64,000 bases of DNA from Siphonodentalium dalli (Eukaryota > Mollusca > Scaphopoda > Gadilida > Siphonodentaliidae). The translations under genes and the position numbers were made by a program. Where the stretch lies: assembly GCA_032622095.1 (NCBI GenBank), contig CP136067.1, positions 78,642,705-78,706,704 of the forward strand, written 5' to 3'. Below, in pieces: positions 11,557-23,042 of the stretch. Each line of letters starts with the position of its first letter. Within the stretch, counting starts at the first letter, position 1. The notes beneath the pieces are model-generated. The model worked only from the letters and a program-made list of their open reading frames with translations, had not been told where the DNA came from and ran no database searches.

Positions 11557-13084
11557 AATATTAGTAATACTATTAAGAGGTAGATGCTTCATGACAAAGA
11601 CTGTAGATGAAATTAAAATTTTGAACATTCATTGTGGAATTTCATAAATAAAACAAAATTAAAAGAATATTCATGAGTCACTGCAGAATACAACTGTACT
11701 AGTAGTTGTATGATTTTAATTCCATTTACATATATGGACAGCAGGAAGACCGCCCATTTTGCCATGCCAATCCTATACAATCTATTGATGCTTATTTTTG
11801 AATTTTTTGTTTTGTTGGCATCTGTTATCAATATTGTACAAATAGAAACCACTACTGTACTGAAGATTAATGGGAAAATACCACATGTAGCTTTAATAAT
11901 ATAGCACATGCTATGAGAGTATACTTGTAGATACCGGTATTGTGGTTTGGCTTGATTCAACATCAATTCTTTTTATTCTCCGTGATTCAGTGAAACTGTA
12001 ATGTAATCTGACATGAAACCTCTTCCTTTTTTCCAATATCATGTCTGTGAGAATGAATTTTTTTTGCACTATCTTCCAGAACTGAATACGAATACATTTC
12101 ATTGAATTATTAAGCTTACGTGTAGCACTCATTATGGTTTTACAATGTATTTATATATTCATCAAGGAATGTCAACTTCTGATCGAAATGTTTTACTTCA
12201 TGTATGTTTTATCTTACACCAAATATCAGATAAATACTATCAACTGCTACATGTATTTAGTCAGTTCAGACACTGTTACATTTTAAATTATGATATATCA
12301 TTACTCTCTCAATAAATGGATATGTTATGAATTTGCATATAGCTATCCAGCCTTGTGCTATACATTGTTATTGTTAATTTAACAGCTGATAACCAACATG
12401 TGTTATAATATACTTACTATTCATATATTTGTGAGTTTGAAGAGGAAAAGGTGAAAGTCCCCATTCCAAGAAGAAGATCAGCAAGAAGGCCTGATAACTC
12501 AGATGATAATACATATATAAAGTGTTAACTTTTATTATCAATTTAATACCTCCATATATATGTTTGAATATGACTATTATATATAATGTTGATGACTGAC
12601 ATGTTAGTCCTACTGTTTCTATGATTATAATTAACCATTTTTGTATATGCAGGCGGAGAGATGTTCCTAGCGCAAATGTGAAAAATACCATATATAACTT
12701 TGAGCGAAATCAAGCAAGAAATAGATGTCGTGTAAAATTAAGGATGATATAGAACTAATGCATAAACATATGTATAAATATAACTCTGACCTCATGACAG
12801 TATGCATAATACGCCATGTTTTTCTGGGGGTTTTTTGTGTGTTTTTTGTTTGTTTTTATCGTCTCCAATGAGGTGTGAATAAAACGGTTCCTCAATGCTT
12901 TAGAACGACTTGCACGTGCGCTGAGAACTCCTCTCCCCTCTCTGTTGTGAACTGCGCATGTACCATATATATATACGCCGGCCCGGCCTTCCCGTTGTAA
13001 AGGCTTAATGTATAGTTTAATTGTAATGGATATTGGGGTCGGGCGGGTCGGTGGCTTCATGTATGCTCGAATACCACAGTATAA
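11557..13084. other. Transposon interior, no gene recognised
   Basis: AT-rich sequence inside the candidate transposon. The open frames (for example around 11613-11966 and 12374-12691) are hydrophobic, lack family landmarks and overlap on opposite strands. A GC-richer patch at 12900-13060 precedes the next ORF. Confidence 0.4.
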
Positions 13085-13412
13085 GTGGTGAAATGGGTTA
13101 ATTCAGATGAACCAGATGCATCTCCTGCACCCACTGTCTCCGCTGTGTCATCTATCGGTATATGTTCCAATCAAGCAAGCACTTCATCTGGCAGAACTAG
13201 GATCCAGCACTTTCTCAACCGCAAAATATCACACGAGTGGGTTGATGACATTGACGCGGTATCAGTGCAGAGTGTTGTCGCTAGTGAGTGGTGTGGGTGG
13301 CCGGGAAGGAGCTATATATGAAATCTACTATGATGAGCACGATGATGTGTATGAGGTAGATCATCTTGTGGAAGACTACAGGTCGAACTCTGTCAAATTT
13401 ATTGATCTTTAA
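13085..13412 (+). pseudogene. Unrecognised transposon ORF, frameshifted
   Basis: Two overlapping frames read as one protein with a shift near 13280. The first gives a Ser/Thr-rich stretch and 'TRIQHFLNRKISHEW'; the second gives 'GREGAIYEIYYDEHDDVYEV' and an acidic tail ending in a stop at 13410-13412. I do not recognise the family. The composition is protein-like, the strand matches the transposase, and it lies inside the terminal repeats, so an accessory or C-terminal piece of the same element is plausible. It could also be a fragment of another element nested here. Confidence 0.4.
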
Positions 13413-14584
13413 AGGTGAGATTGTTTTCTTTATTCTTAGCATCTCAGATTTAACCCTTACGTTCTATTTATGTAACATGAATCCCTGTAGATTCTTCCTT
13501 ACCATCAGATAGATTGTTGTCTTTAATTATCTTGTTTGAACTTGACTTGTCAATTTATGGATAGTATTTGATTTAATTATCCAAAAATAATAATTAATCT
13601 GCACTTCAGCTTTCTGCTATATAGTGATACTGGTAGAATTATTGTTGAGTTATCAGCATGTTCATATCAATTAGAAAAACAATATATCTTTAATAACTTT
13701 TAATCATATATTATATAATAAAAAAATTCATCCGGCTTATATGTAATTATACATTTATCTATCATTCTTATTTTTTAGATCTGCTGCTGATGCTGCATGT
13801 CTATTTATTTAAATTATTTATTTATTTAATGTGGAACACACATCATGGTGTTTTAAATTACTGCCAAAGCTACTGATGTCACATATACCATTAGGTAACT
13901 ATTATTTTCATTTTCAGCCCACTTTGCTTACAAAAAAGTTTGTCAACTGTCAGTTGGCATGTGAATTATTCAGATTTCATCTTAAAGAAGTCACTAGCAT
14001 GCAGTAGCCACTACACCAGTCTAGTCAGATGGTATATTTACCACATACAGTTCATTTGTTCATCATCAGTTCCTTTAATGCCAGAGAGGCGTGCACTCTA
14101 TCATTAAAGTCAGAATTAACAATCAAATGCATACTTTCAGGTAATTCTGACACACTTGCTGCTAATCTAGTGCAAACTGCTTTGAAGAATCATTACTATT
14201 TTGTGCTTCCATACTTTCTACATGCTAATGTAGTTCCAGCAATGTGAATTTTGCTAAAAGTAAACAATGATAAACATCTTCTTTCAACATGTTTCATTAT
14301 ATTTTGTCTGCTGTTATGTAGCGCACGCCCTGGTATAGATTCTGACTTTTATCATAGTACTTTCCTTCTCAAATTTCAGGATTCTACTACTTGAAAATCT
14401 GTCTTGGAATATTTGTCTCATATTTTCGGACACATTCACATCAAAGGTCACCAAAGTGAAAAATAAGGTTAGTTATTTAGTCCTACTATGTCCAATTGTT
14501 GTATACACTTGCTCATGCTGCTGTCAGAAATATGTGCCAAAAATACACCCAGTGGTCCTATATAGCATGTACTCATTTTTTTAA

Positions 14585-14621
14585 TGTCACCTATTGTCAC
14601 CACATCCAATAGACCCTAAAG
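14585..14621 (-). repeat. Right terminal inverted repeat
   Basis: Reverse complement of 6784-6820 with two mismatches, both transitions. The inner side carries a T-run matching the A-run at the left end. The flanking bases outside (CATTTGAGATC) do not repeat those outside the left end (ATTAGAGCCT), so no target duplication is seen. Confidence 0.75.
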
Positions 14622-14767
14622 CATTTGAGATCAACAGCACATATCACGTGACATTTCCCGAGTCATTTTACTTTTGTGCACACATGTTCCCGCATAGCGT
14701 CTGAGCTAATAATAAACGCTCTTTGTTTTGCAAATTTTCAGCTCCGATCGTCCAGCCTTTCGGTCGC

Positions 14768-15419
14768 CTATAAGCTGACAAACGAACGAAGAAACAACAA
14801 ACAAAAGTTAGTTTCATTAGTATAGCTTAACATATACCATGCATGTCTGACAGCAGGTTTCCGTTGGTTTCTATCGATATCAAATTCTTCATCCAAAACA
14901 TCTAATTTGTGTGAGATTATAATGTTTACGGTGACTTTCCTTCTTGTCGATCGCATGCGGCATTATTTCAGATTGTTTATGTAGTTTGAGAATCATTTCC
15001 GATTTGTATTTTGGAAACTTCAATTGGAGTTTGAAGATTATTTTCAGTTTGTTTGGATTTTGCCCACGTATATACAGTCTCCAGCTTATGTATTCTCTCC
15101 TGAAGACGCGATTCTACACTTAACTGATGAATTTTCATTTCCTCGATGAGAGTTTGTATGACTAGGCAATTTTCATTGTCACGGATGCTGAAGCATCCAT
15201 ATACGATTCTCTTTTCTGCTCTATACGTCATTTTGGAGTATTGACACTGACTCGCAATTTTTGTATATATATAGGAAGTTTATCTTTATGAGATACCGGA
15301 GTTTCCGTCAAGAGAGCAGATGCAGACCCCATCAGCTCATCCCAAGTATACAAACCGTGATGTGCAGATGCACCAAGACCTTGCGTGTTCGGGAATAATT
15401 TTCCTAAATGTTGGCACAA
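14768..15419 (-). other. Possible decayed coding region, unknown
   Basis: Three consecutive short open frames on the - strand (15419-15228, 15231-14977, 14956-14768) have protein-like composition. One contains 'TLIEEMKIHQLSVESRLQER', which could form a coiled coil. The first two overlap by four bases (ATGA), more likely one frame broken by a shift than two genes. No domain is recognised. It may be a remnant of a mobile-element protein or chance. Confidence 0.2.
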
Positions 15420-17387
15420 TATACGGGAAGCTCAATATAGCCACTGTAATACACACTTAACATCGATCCCTGTATCATAACTCTGTTGTTCGTTTTTCAT
15501 ATGTGTGTATTGTTACTTTCTTGTACTTTACTTTTTGGTTGTATTCTTATATATCATTATCAAGTCTCCAACTGTTGTACCATTTGTATCTGTCACAACC
15601 TTCATGAAAGCACCATTCTTTTCCCTGTTCTTCGTATTATTCCAGAATATGCTGTCCACAATACCATGTATACATATTCTTCGAATCGTACATTGTCCAA
15701 TGCAATTGCATCACACTTTCCGCTATCTTTTTGTTCCGATTCAACTGAATTGTCAGAAAAGTTATTTTTTTCATCAATGTGTCCACATTGCGAGAGTATA
15801 TGTTCAACCCATTGTTAATAAAAAAAAGTTCAATTGAAGCACTGAGTTGTATGGGAAACAGTAGGAGAGCTTATTTGCAGCTTTCTATTTCTCGTGTTAT
15901 TTCAACAAGAGGTAATCGTGGTTAGACTTTCGAAGCAATTGGTTTTATAATTGTATTATCCGTTTAACCCTTGTCATGGATACGTCATGAACACATCAAC
16001 TGATGATCAACGAAAGAGCTCAGTCAAATCTGGGAAACGCATGCCACGTGCCAAAATGAAGTTCCGGTGTATAGCTGCCAGATTGCATCCAGTGCACAGT
16101 TCAGTAGATCGAACGGAGTCCCTTATATCACAACGTTGTTGTCCCACCGCGTCATCAAAGTGAGCGCTGTGCGGGAATCGTGGTGATAGAAATGAATACG
16201 GGACGGGGCACCTTTATACTGCGCAAAAACAAACACTGGTTATCACACATACTAAAAGGCCCCAAATAGAATAAAAACACAATAACAATCAAAATCGTAA
16301 TGAAATTGATTACATTATCAAGATGTCTGGTGTAGTTTTTTCTGCCCCCACTGTTTCTCTATCAGGTCAGGATGTTCTTCCCTCGCCGTCATTTCGACGT
16401 TGTTGATAACGTTGTTGCATCCGCTGTGCTCGGCAATTGAATGAATCGCGGCGGAAATCTCAACACGGTTAGATACATTTCCTGGAATTTGTCAAAACTG
16501 AGTACGGTGAACACAATCATTCTGTCTAATCGGGATGCCCCACAACGAACACGCTGCACGTGAGATGGATTTCCTATCACTAAGAGGATCGCGTTCGGCG
16601 TATATTAAATGCAGTGTGTATTACCACGATACACTGCCACTGTCTATAAGCTGACTCGGAAAGAAGAATTAATGTTAACATAAATATATTTAATAAAAAA
16701 TTAATTCATATATCAATATGATGATAAATAAATAAAAGTTCGCTGACCAAAATGTCCCCCAACGAAGGTTGCAGGTTTGAAGGATGTATGGTGACACTCC
16801 ACAGTTTCGAATGATCAGTAGGGGTAAATTTCTTAGAATAGAGTATCAGTGTGTTCTGACACCATGAGTGTGGCATGTTTATTGAGAGAAGGTTAGTTAT
16901 GAATTTGTGGATTTTTAAAGGATGTCTTTGAGTTTTGAAAAATATTGTTTCAGGTGACCTTGACCCCACCAGTATCATGTAGTAGCGATTTCTGCGAAAC
17001 AGTGGCTCCAGACACCAGCGTGACTTTTTAGCACCTAAAATTTGTCATCTGCATGAAAATATTTTTTTGGAAATCACAGTGGTGAGAAGTTTGAACTTTT
17101 TTAATATTATTGTGAGGAAACAGTGTTCTTCCAGACAACATAGGCGGCTATGCTCCGAAAAATCTTGTTTTTGTGTTCCACGGGCCCGAAAATCGGTTAT
17201 TTTGGCCATTTTTACATCAAAATTTCATTTTTCAGGCACACAATCAATGGGCATAACTCTTGCTACCCCCATTAACATGATAATTCTGTATAAAAATCAT
17301 AAATCCTAGTATGTGCTCAACCCAGTCATATATACATTGTATGTGTGTTGTGGTTTCACATTTCAGTTATTTTTCAATGAATTTATG
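15420..17387. other. No gene recognised
   Basis: Only overlapping short frames (for example two + frames at 15486-15837 that share the same DNA). A short CpG-containing patch lies at about 16020-16180. Nothing coding can be supported. Confidence 0.35.
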
Positions 17388-17407
17388 CCCCCCCCCCCCC
17401 CCCCCCC
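17388..17407. repeat. Poly-C tract (20 C)
   Basis: A run of 20 cytosines, followed about 85 bp later by an 8-9 base G run. Length in the assembly may be unreliable. Confidence 0.9.
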
Positions 17408-19545
17408 TTAGTTCTGCACCAATCCCTGTAGAAACTGTGGAGTGACCTTCAAGACCAGCAAATAAATTGGTGGGGATATGGAGTCTTGGAGCGGGGGGGG
17501 GGTGGTGGTTCATGTATGTGGTTATTGGTGATTTTTCAGATGATAGGTACTTCTTCATGACATCATACTCCTTGAATCTTAGCTGAAAAGGCTGACATTA
17601 ACATTACACAGTCCAATACAAGATTAGATATTCAACATTTCTCATTCACAAGTGTGAAATTTAATCATTCATGCTTCCCTTGTCATATTTCACTTGACAA
17701 CATAGTGTTCATGTGATGTCATAACCTTGTATAGCTTTCCCGTAATGCCAAATATGACTTGGAATTTGTTAACCCATTGTCTTGGGAGAGCATTAAAGTT
17801 AGTAGTTGAATGAAATATTATGTTTTCTTTTTATATCTGAGGAACATATGCATTTCAAAATATATTTTATTTCAACATTATAGAATTTTAGACCTTTTTT
17901 GAGATATGGATGGTGGTCGGATATATCCATGTTGTCGTTACGTCAAGCATAACGTCATTGGGTTCTGAAAGACCCAAAGGGGTAAAATCATGGGGGTGCG
18001 TGTAAAACCACACCCAACCTTGCTGATAAAGCAGAGGATATGAAGTTGTGGTCCATATCAAAGATCTATGAAATTACATTTCCTTTCAGGTTTCAGATCC
18101 CTATACTATAATCTGTAGGAGGAATTGATTATAACAATATGACACAAAGTACATATTCACTAAATATGTTTCGCATCTTCAATGTGGCGAGGAAGGGTCA
18201 ATAGCTCTAAAATAAAAATAAAATAACGCATTTATATGTCGCAAAATGGCAATAACTCCTCCAAAATTAGTCCGACCGAACTCAATATCGCAGATGCGCT
18301 GGTTTCCATGCTTGTTGATAAATGTACCAAGTTTAAAAGAACTTGACCATAAAGTGACAGAATACAGACTCGGACAAAGTTCCAGATGTTCGCACGTACG
18401 CACGATGTCATTGCTATATATAGTCCTCCCATGGAATATCGGGGGACAATAATTAAAGGTTAGTGGTTCGTAGGCTCATTCTATATTCAGTTTCCTGCTA
18501 TCGTATTCCGGGGTGTCGTGGTATGAAAATAGGTCAATACATGGGTGATACTATTCTTACGGAGTACATAATCAACATGATGTTATTCCATGCATGCAGT
18601 CGTAGAATTATCACCTTCTCATTTTCTTGAATAAGAATTAATAAACATGTTGCGCAGCGTTCTCGATATGGTAAACATAAAGAGCGTTTGTCTCAATTCT
18701 GGGCAGAACATTATAACAGAACAGCTTATGATTATATGCATAAGCATGCATGAGTATATATATAAGGTAAGTTTTGTTCTAGAGAATATAAAGGCTCTAT
18801 ATTTGCATTTCCTGTATTGAACGGCCTATATTACCTCTCCTCACATTTTGCGTATACCTATATAATTTGGTAATTAATAAATATAGCGATCCTGACATCA
18901 TGAAAAGATGGAGAATATGCAGATGGCTACATCCATACACTTTGCTTGGTGCGATAAGAAACCCTAATTCAAGAACAGATGAGTGCATATCAATCCTTTC
19001 AATAACAAAACTCAGTTGAACCTTCAAACCATGTTTAAGTAATTTGGAAGGATAATACAATAGGTCGATATATACATGCACGAAATATCGATCTACATGC
19101 TTTGTATATTCTGTGAAACGTCCCACAGCCATATGCATTTTCAAGTTTTCAATTTTTCGAACATAATTAGACAAACGATCTTATTTATATATGTGGTGCA
19201 TCAGATATTGTTTGACAAGTGACGCTCTTTATTATTCCATTTAAATATAAGTCGGAACCCGAACAAGTCTTTCTGTGTTATTTGCTGCAGTTGTTATAAT
19301 ATTTATAATATGGTAACACATAAAGAGCGTCGAATTGATCAATTTCTGCCCCGTTGTGTAATTCGTGCCTCAAGTATTGTCGGAATATTAATTTTTGTTC
19401 TGGAGATTGGTTGTCTGCCCCAAATCATATTATATCAAAATATTCTATCTGAATTTTCTTTAAACATGTTTTATTCGTATATTAAGGATAATACAAAAGG
19501 GATTGCAGGTTTACAGTAATTTTATTCTTCTATACCTTTTTTCAT
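17408..19545. other. No gene recognised; one SINE/MITE-like patch
   Basis: No coding region is supported. The stretch 18240-18450 (AATAACTCCTCCAAAATTAG.. to a CCATGGAATATCGGGGG end) has the wording of a repeat type often seen in molluscan DNA, but no second copy lies in the window to define it. AAAGAGCGTT-type motifs occur at 18679 and 19320, and in reverse at about 19223. Confidence 0.3.
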
Positions 19546-19872
19546 TCCAGATCACAGCACGTCTCACCAACTCATCGACATCCATACAATTATATCTCTA
19601 TAAAGAGCTATATACATGCATCGTCTGTTGTCTGTTATATCTCTAAAGCTTTCGATATAATTTGGCTCAGTGGACTGATATATATATATATACTTTCGTA
19701 AACGACAACAGTGGGTTTTAGTATAGATAACGCATTTTATGAGTATGCGACCATCCCAACTGGTGTACCACCGGGTTTGCGTTAGGACCTTTTCTCTTCC
19801 TATATAGTCTATATAAACGACTTACCAGATAATATATACTTTCTTTTATGCATGCCGACGCCACATGTCTTA

Positions 19873-20740
19873 TTATATAAATATTGCACGGCTTGGAGGT
19901 GACTATGCCAAAATAGTGGTCCGAGGGGAGGAATAGTCCCCGAGCCGGAGGCGAGGGGACTATTCCTCCACCGAGGACCACTATTTTGGCATAGTCACCG
20001 ACAAGCCGTGCAATATTTATTATATTTTATCGAACGTTTTTCTTTCTGTCCCAGGACCCATAATGTCAAACAATTCACAATCATCTATATTTCCATGTAT
20101 TTCCTTTTCATTGCAGAACGATTTCAATATTTTCAATGCAAAGTTTTTTTGTTTCTTTTTTTATTTTGCTTGTCAAATTTTCTTCAATAAATTGCCGGGC
20201 TTCTAGTTGGGCAAATCTTAAATTTTCTTCCTCAGGAATTATTGACAATGGAAAGCAGACGTCGTTGTTGTTGGTGTTGTTATTAAACAATGACATCAGT
20301 CCAAACATTTTTTTTTTTACCGAAAACAAACTGAAGATTCGTTCAGAAAATATAGGAAATAGACAAAAATATCAAAGCGATATTGTGATCAGCGGAGAAA
20401 GGAACATGATAAATCGCCACACCAAACATGGATAAAACATCACAAATAACATAAAGAAATTGCTTACGATCATTTATTGTGCTCTAGTTGTCGATTACAA
20501 AGACATTTCGCATAAAAAAGTGTTGAACTTTTGCAGCGAGGTGGAGATGACTTTCAAATTACCTCCCCGGAATAGTGGGCATGCTAAAAATAGATTTCTG
20601 GATTTTCCAAGCGATAGTGGGTGTGCTAAAATTAGGAGGCCCACTATGGCTTCGTGGACAACGCTATCGATAATAGTGAATGTCAATCAACCAATCACAA
20701 GCGTGGATAAGGCTTAGATAGTCACGTGAGATAAAATATA
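19873..20740. mobile_element. Nested insertion within LINE fragment
   Basis: Comparison with the sister LINE fragment shows that 868 bp interrupt the RT reading, flanked by TA on both sides (19871-19872, 20741-20742). The left 150 bp form a palindrome. An 11-bp inverted pair TATATTTTATC (about 20030) / GATAAAATATA (20730-20740) bounds the rest. A 73-codon - strand frame (20329-20108) reads as a charged protein start (EEENLRFAQLEARQFIEENL). That wording loosely recalls the N-terminus of Crypton/tyrosine-recombinase-like proteins, but the match is too weak to name. Confidence 0.6.
19875..20026. repeat. 150-bp near-perfect palindrome
   Basis: The left arm reads ATAAATATTGCACGGCTTG, a 3-base mismatch, then GTGACTATGCCAAAATAGTG and on through GAGGAATAGTCCCC. 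The right arm mirrors it base for base to CAAGCCGTGCAATATTTAT. The centre (about 19945-19955) is GC-rich. It would extrude as a long hairpin and marks the left end of the nested insertion. Confidence 0.9.
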
Positions 20741-21079
20741 TACGAATAGTCACTATGACGTAAACGAATTAGGTCGCGCCATGAACAGTGTGCTCCAAAT
20801 AGCACAGTGGTCCGAACACTATAGCTATAGTAAATTTCAACCCTTCCAAACCAATAGGTATGTCCTATATTTGCACTAACGGGAATTTCTGGTGAGGCCC
20901 CTGACTTAGCCTTCGAACAAATCCACAGCCATGCATTTATGTGTTAAAACTTGGTACATATATATTTAATACCATGTAAACCTGCATACCTGCGATTATG
21001 AGGTCCGTCAGACGTTTTTTTGTGTGGAGTTACCCCCCCCCCCCCTTTCGACTAGGGAAATGTTATACAGGGACAGGCC

Positions 21080-21550
21080 CATCTCTATAGTTTGAATTAC
21101 TTTGATCTACCCGACTTCGAATCGTATCTTATCGCAGTTATAAATCGATGGACTGTCTTGATGAGAATTTTATTTATTCTAATCGAGGTGTCGGGCATTC
21201 TGACAAATAAATCGTTTATATGTGTAATAATCAGTCCTTCTTGATATATAGTTATTGCCACATTTCCATTCTTTCGGTGTGGAATATAGGGGACACGCCC
21301 AGAGGTATGGTGGTAAGTATCTTCGCATGGATTTCCAAAATGGCATCGGAAGTTGTCAGAGATGTAATTTTGAAACATATCAGAACGTATATATACACAC
21401 GAAGATATATGCGAACCGTATAGAATATGGTGGTGGTGTGATTTATATTAGTTCGAGAACAAATTGAAATCTGCGATAGTTTGTGCATCTGTTAGTTCCA
21501 TTGGTATTTCATTTCACGATGTTAAGGTACCGATAACTAGAATGATGTTT
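21080..21550 (-). pseudogene. Second LINE C-terminal fragment
   Basis: The - strand reads, with frameshifts, as the same LINE tail as 2878-3460: an ELTDAQTIADFNLFS-like stretch, a SCVYIRSDMFQNYISDN block, then C-x-F-GNPCEDTYHH (a decayed CxCG..ED.YH knuckle) and an IYQEGLIITHINDLFVRMPD stretch aligned to the INDLFVRM/IDQVFFRDM part of the first copy. It is more decayed than the first copy, with one knuckle Cys changed to His or Phe. Confidence 0.7.
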
Positions 21551-21994
21551 TGTGGTTTTCAGTGTTACACATGCAGATATGAATATAATTTGCCAGGTTT
21601 TCTCAAGATGTATCCATGTATTTAATATTTTCTAGGCGTTATATAGAATAATTTGCAGGTATTCAGTTGTATCTTAATTTACTGCTTTGTACATGCTTGC
21701 AATATAGATCTGTGGTCTCTTTCTCAATGTTGGTCAGTTAACTTCTTGTGTATGAGGCTTATATCGGAAACCGATCGCATGATGACACTAACTGTTCGGG
21801 CGGTGTCGCAATGTAATCGGTCGGACTTCTCGGTGAGGTATTTGTAATCACAGATTAAATACATTGCTGTAATAAAATAAGGGTAGATATTAAGTTTTAT
21901 AAATGCTATCAAGCGATCTTCGGTCGAGCTGATACTTAAATATTCGGAGCTGTGTTAAGCGTGAGACCAGGGACGTGGCTAGAGGGTCTTCGTT

Positions 21995-22014
21995 GGGGGG
22001 GGGGGGGGGGGGGG
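21995..22014. repeat. Poly-G tract (20 G)
   Basis: A run of 20 G directly before a dispersed repeat copy (22015-22175). It is likely polymorphic or assembly-sensitive. Confidence 0.9.
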
Positions 22015-22175
22015 TCCACCAAATGATATATATGGGTGTGTCCTTATTTATAGACTCGAACCGATTGAGCTCAAACTTGCTACCTACGGGAAGTGTCATG
22101 GAAGGGTTAAATTGTGACCCCGACCTGACCTTGACCTTGAAAATTATCAATTCAAGGTCAAATCGGGTAAAATTG
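22015..22175 (+). repeat. Dispersed repeat R, copy 1
   Basis: Shares long blocks with 22707-22876: AATGATATATATG(G/T)GTGTG, GACTCGAACCGATTGAGCTC, AAACTTGCTACATAGGG-type wording, GGGAAGTGTCATGGA and TGACCTTGACCTTGAAAAT. An ORF across it only echoes the repeat. Related shorter wording (TTTATAGAATCGAAAACGGC) lies at 22329. Confidence 0.8.
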
Positions 22176-22706
22176 AAAAAAAAACAAAAATTAGAAACAT
22201 TAATTAAAAAAAATTATTAAAAAAATAAAAAATTGTCATGTTTCTGACGATTGCCACCAGTGGCGGGCTAACATGCTAGTCTACTATATATTTTGAGACT
22301 TCCGTATATATATATGTGTGTATATACTTTATAGAATCGAAAACGGCTGCACCGATCGAGACGAAACTGCCTATATATCTGAGGGTAAAAATCCACGGGA
22401 ATGGTTGTCGCGGCGTTTTGGAGAAGCTCCCAGCACACATTCTCCACTCTCAGTCACAAAAATTGGCACTGTGGAGTTAATCGTGTTGATAGTTAAAGAG
22501 CGTTCGTATCCGCAGTGTCGTTGATAAAGAGCGTATTTGTGTAGTGTCATTCTTACGTCTGGGTCCGGGCGTGCACATGGGCGTGACTGTATCCAGACAT
22601 GAGCGTGTTGTGTGATTCTTACGTATTTAGGGCTTCCTAGGAACGGGGGAGATGTTCATTGGGTCAGTTTTTCCGCCCGAGGTGATCTTCACTTTGAAAC
22701 GGGTAC

Positions 22707-22876
22707 CCACAAATGATATATATGTGTGTGTCCTTTATAGACTCGAACCGATTGAGCTCAAACTTGCTACATAGGGTTACTTTTGTGCGGGAAGTGTCAT
22801 GGACGGGTTAAATTGTGACCCCCGACCTGACCTTGACCTTGAAAATGATCAATTTAAGGTCAAATATGGTAAAACT
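22707..22876 (+). repeat. Dispersed repeat R, copy 2
   Basis: Same orientation as copy 1, about 690 bp downstream, with an extra block (GGTTACTTTTGTGC) that copy 1 has lost. The two AAAGAGCGT motifs at 22496 and 22526 lie between the copies. Confidence 0.8.
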
Positions 22877-23042
22877 GGCGGATTTCGACGAAATTTTACA
22901 CATAGGTTCAGCATTCATAAACCATGGTTCTATATTCCCGGTATGACAACATTCAGATATTTTAACCTGAAAAATTGCATAAATCTTAACATCTAGTGGT
23001 CTAACTCCAGACAAATGCATACGGCTACGGACAAGACACCAG

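Larger units (their letters stand above)
6784..14621 (+). mobile_element. Candidate 7.8-kb DNA transposon (Mutator-like/YqaJ/SGNH)
   Basis: The two ends are inverted repeats of 37 bp, differing at two positions: CTTTAAGGTCTATTGGACGT.. at 6784 and, on the other strand, CTTTAGGGTCTATTGGATGT.. ending at 14621. Each ends inward in a doubled GGTGACA and an A-rich run. Between them, all on the + strand, are an SGNH-hydrolase-like ORF (8423-9169), a frame-broken Mutator-like transposase (9310 to about 10680) running into a YqaJ-type nuclease (to 11556), and a frame-broken ORF (13085-13412). The frame breaks and a stop codon show a dead copy. No target-site duplication is visible next to the repeats. 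The remaining interior (6821-8422, 11557-13084, 13413-14584) is AT-rich with no recognised coding. That all pieces belong to one element is inference from the enclosing repeats and common strand. Confidence 0.65.
19546..20835 (+). pseudogene. LINE reverse-transcriptase fragment, split by insertion
   Basis: The + strand carries an RT-domain remnant homologous to the - strand fragment at 23590-23995 (for example CACCAACTCATCGAC and GCATGCCGACGCCACATGTCTTA in both). Frame-broken translation gives a GVPPG..LGPFLF block (usual GVPQGS.LGPLLF) and 'FMHADATCLI' where the family has YADD, so the catalytic box is mutated. After an insertion (19873-20740) it resumes as YDVNELGRAMNSVLQIAQW to about 20835. 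Confidence 0.75.

Noticed and set aside
13481-13500. CCCTGTAGAT word resembling the microRNA mir-10 (often found in Hox clusters)
   Set aside because: The flanking bases do not continue the mir-10 sequence and no complementary arm lies nearby. It also sits inside the candidate transposon.
15486-15837. Two overlapping 110-codon + strand frames
   Set aside because: They share the same DNA in different frames, are Cys/Phe-rich from T-rich sequence, and match nothing recognised.
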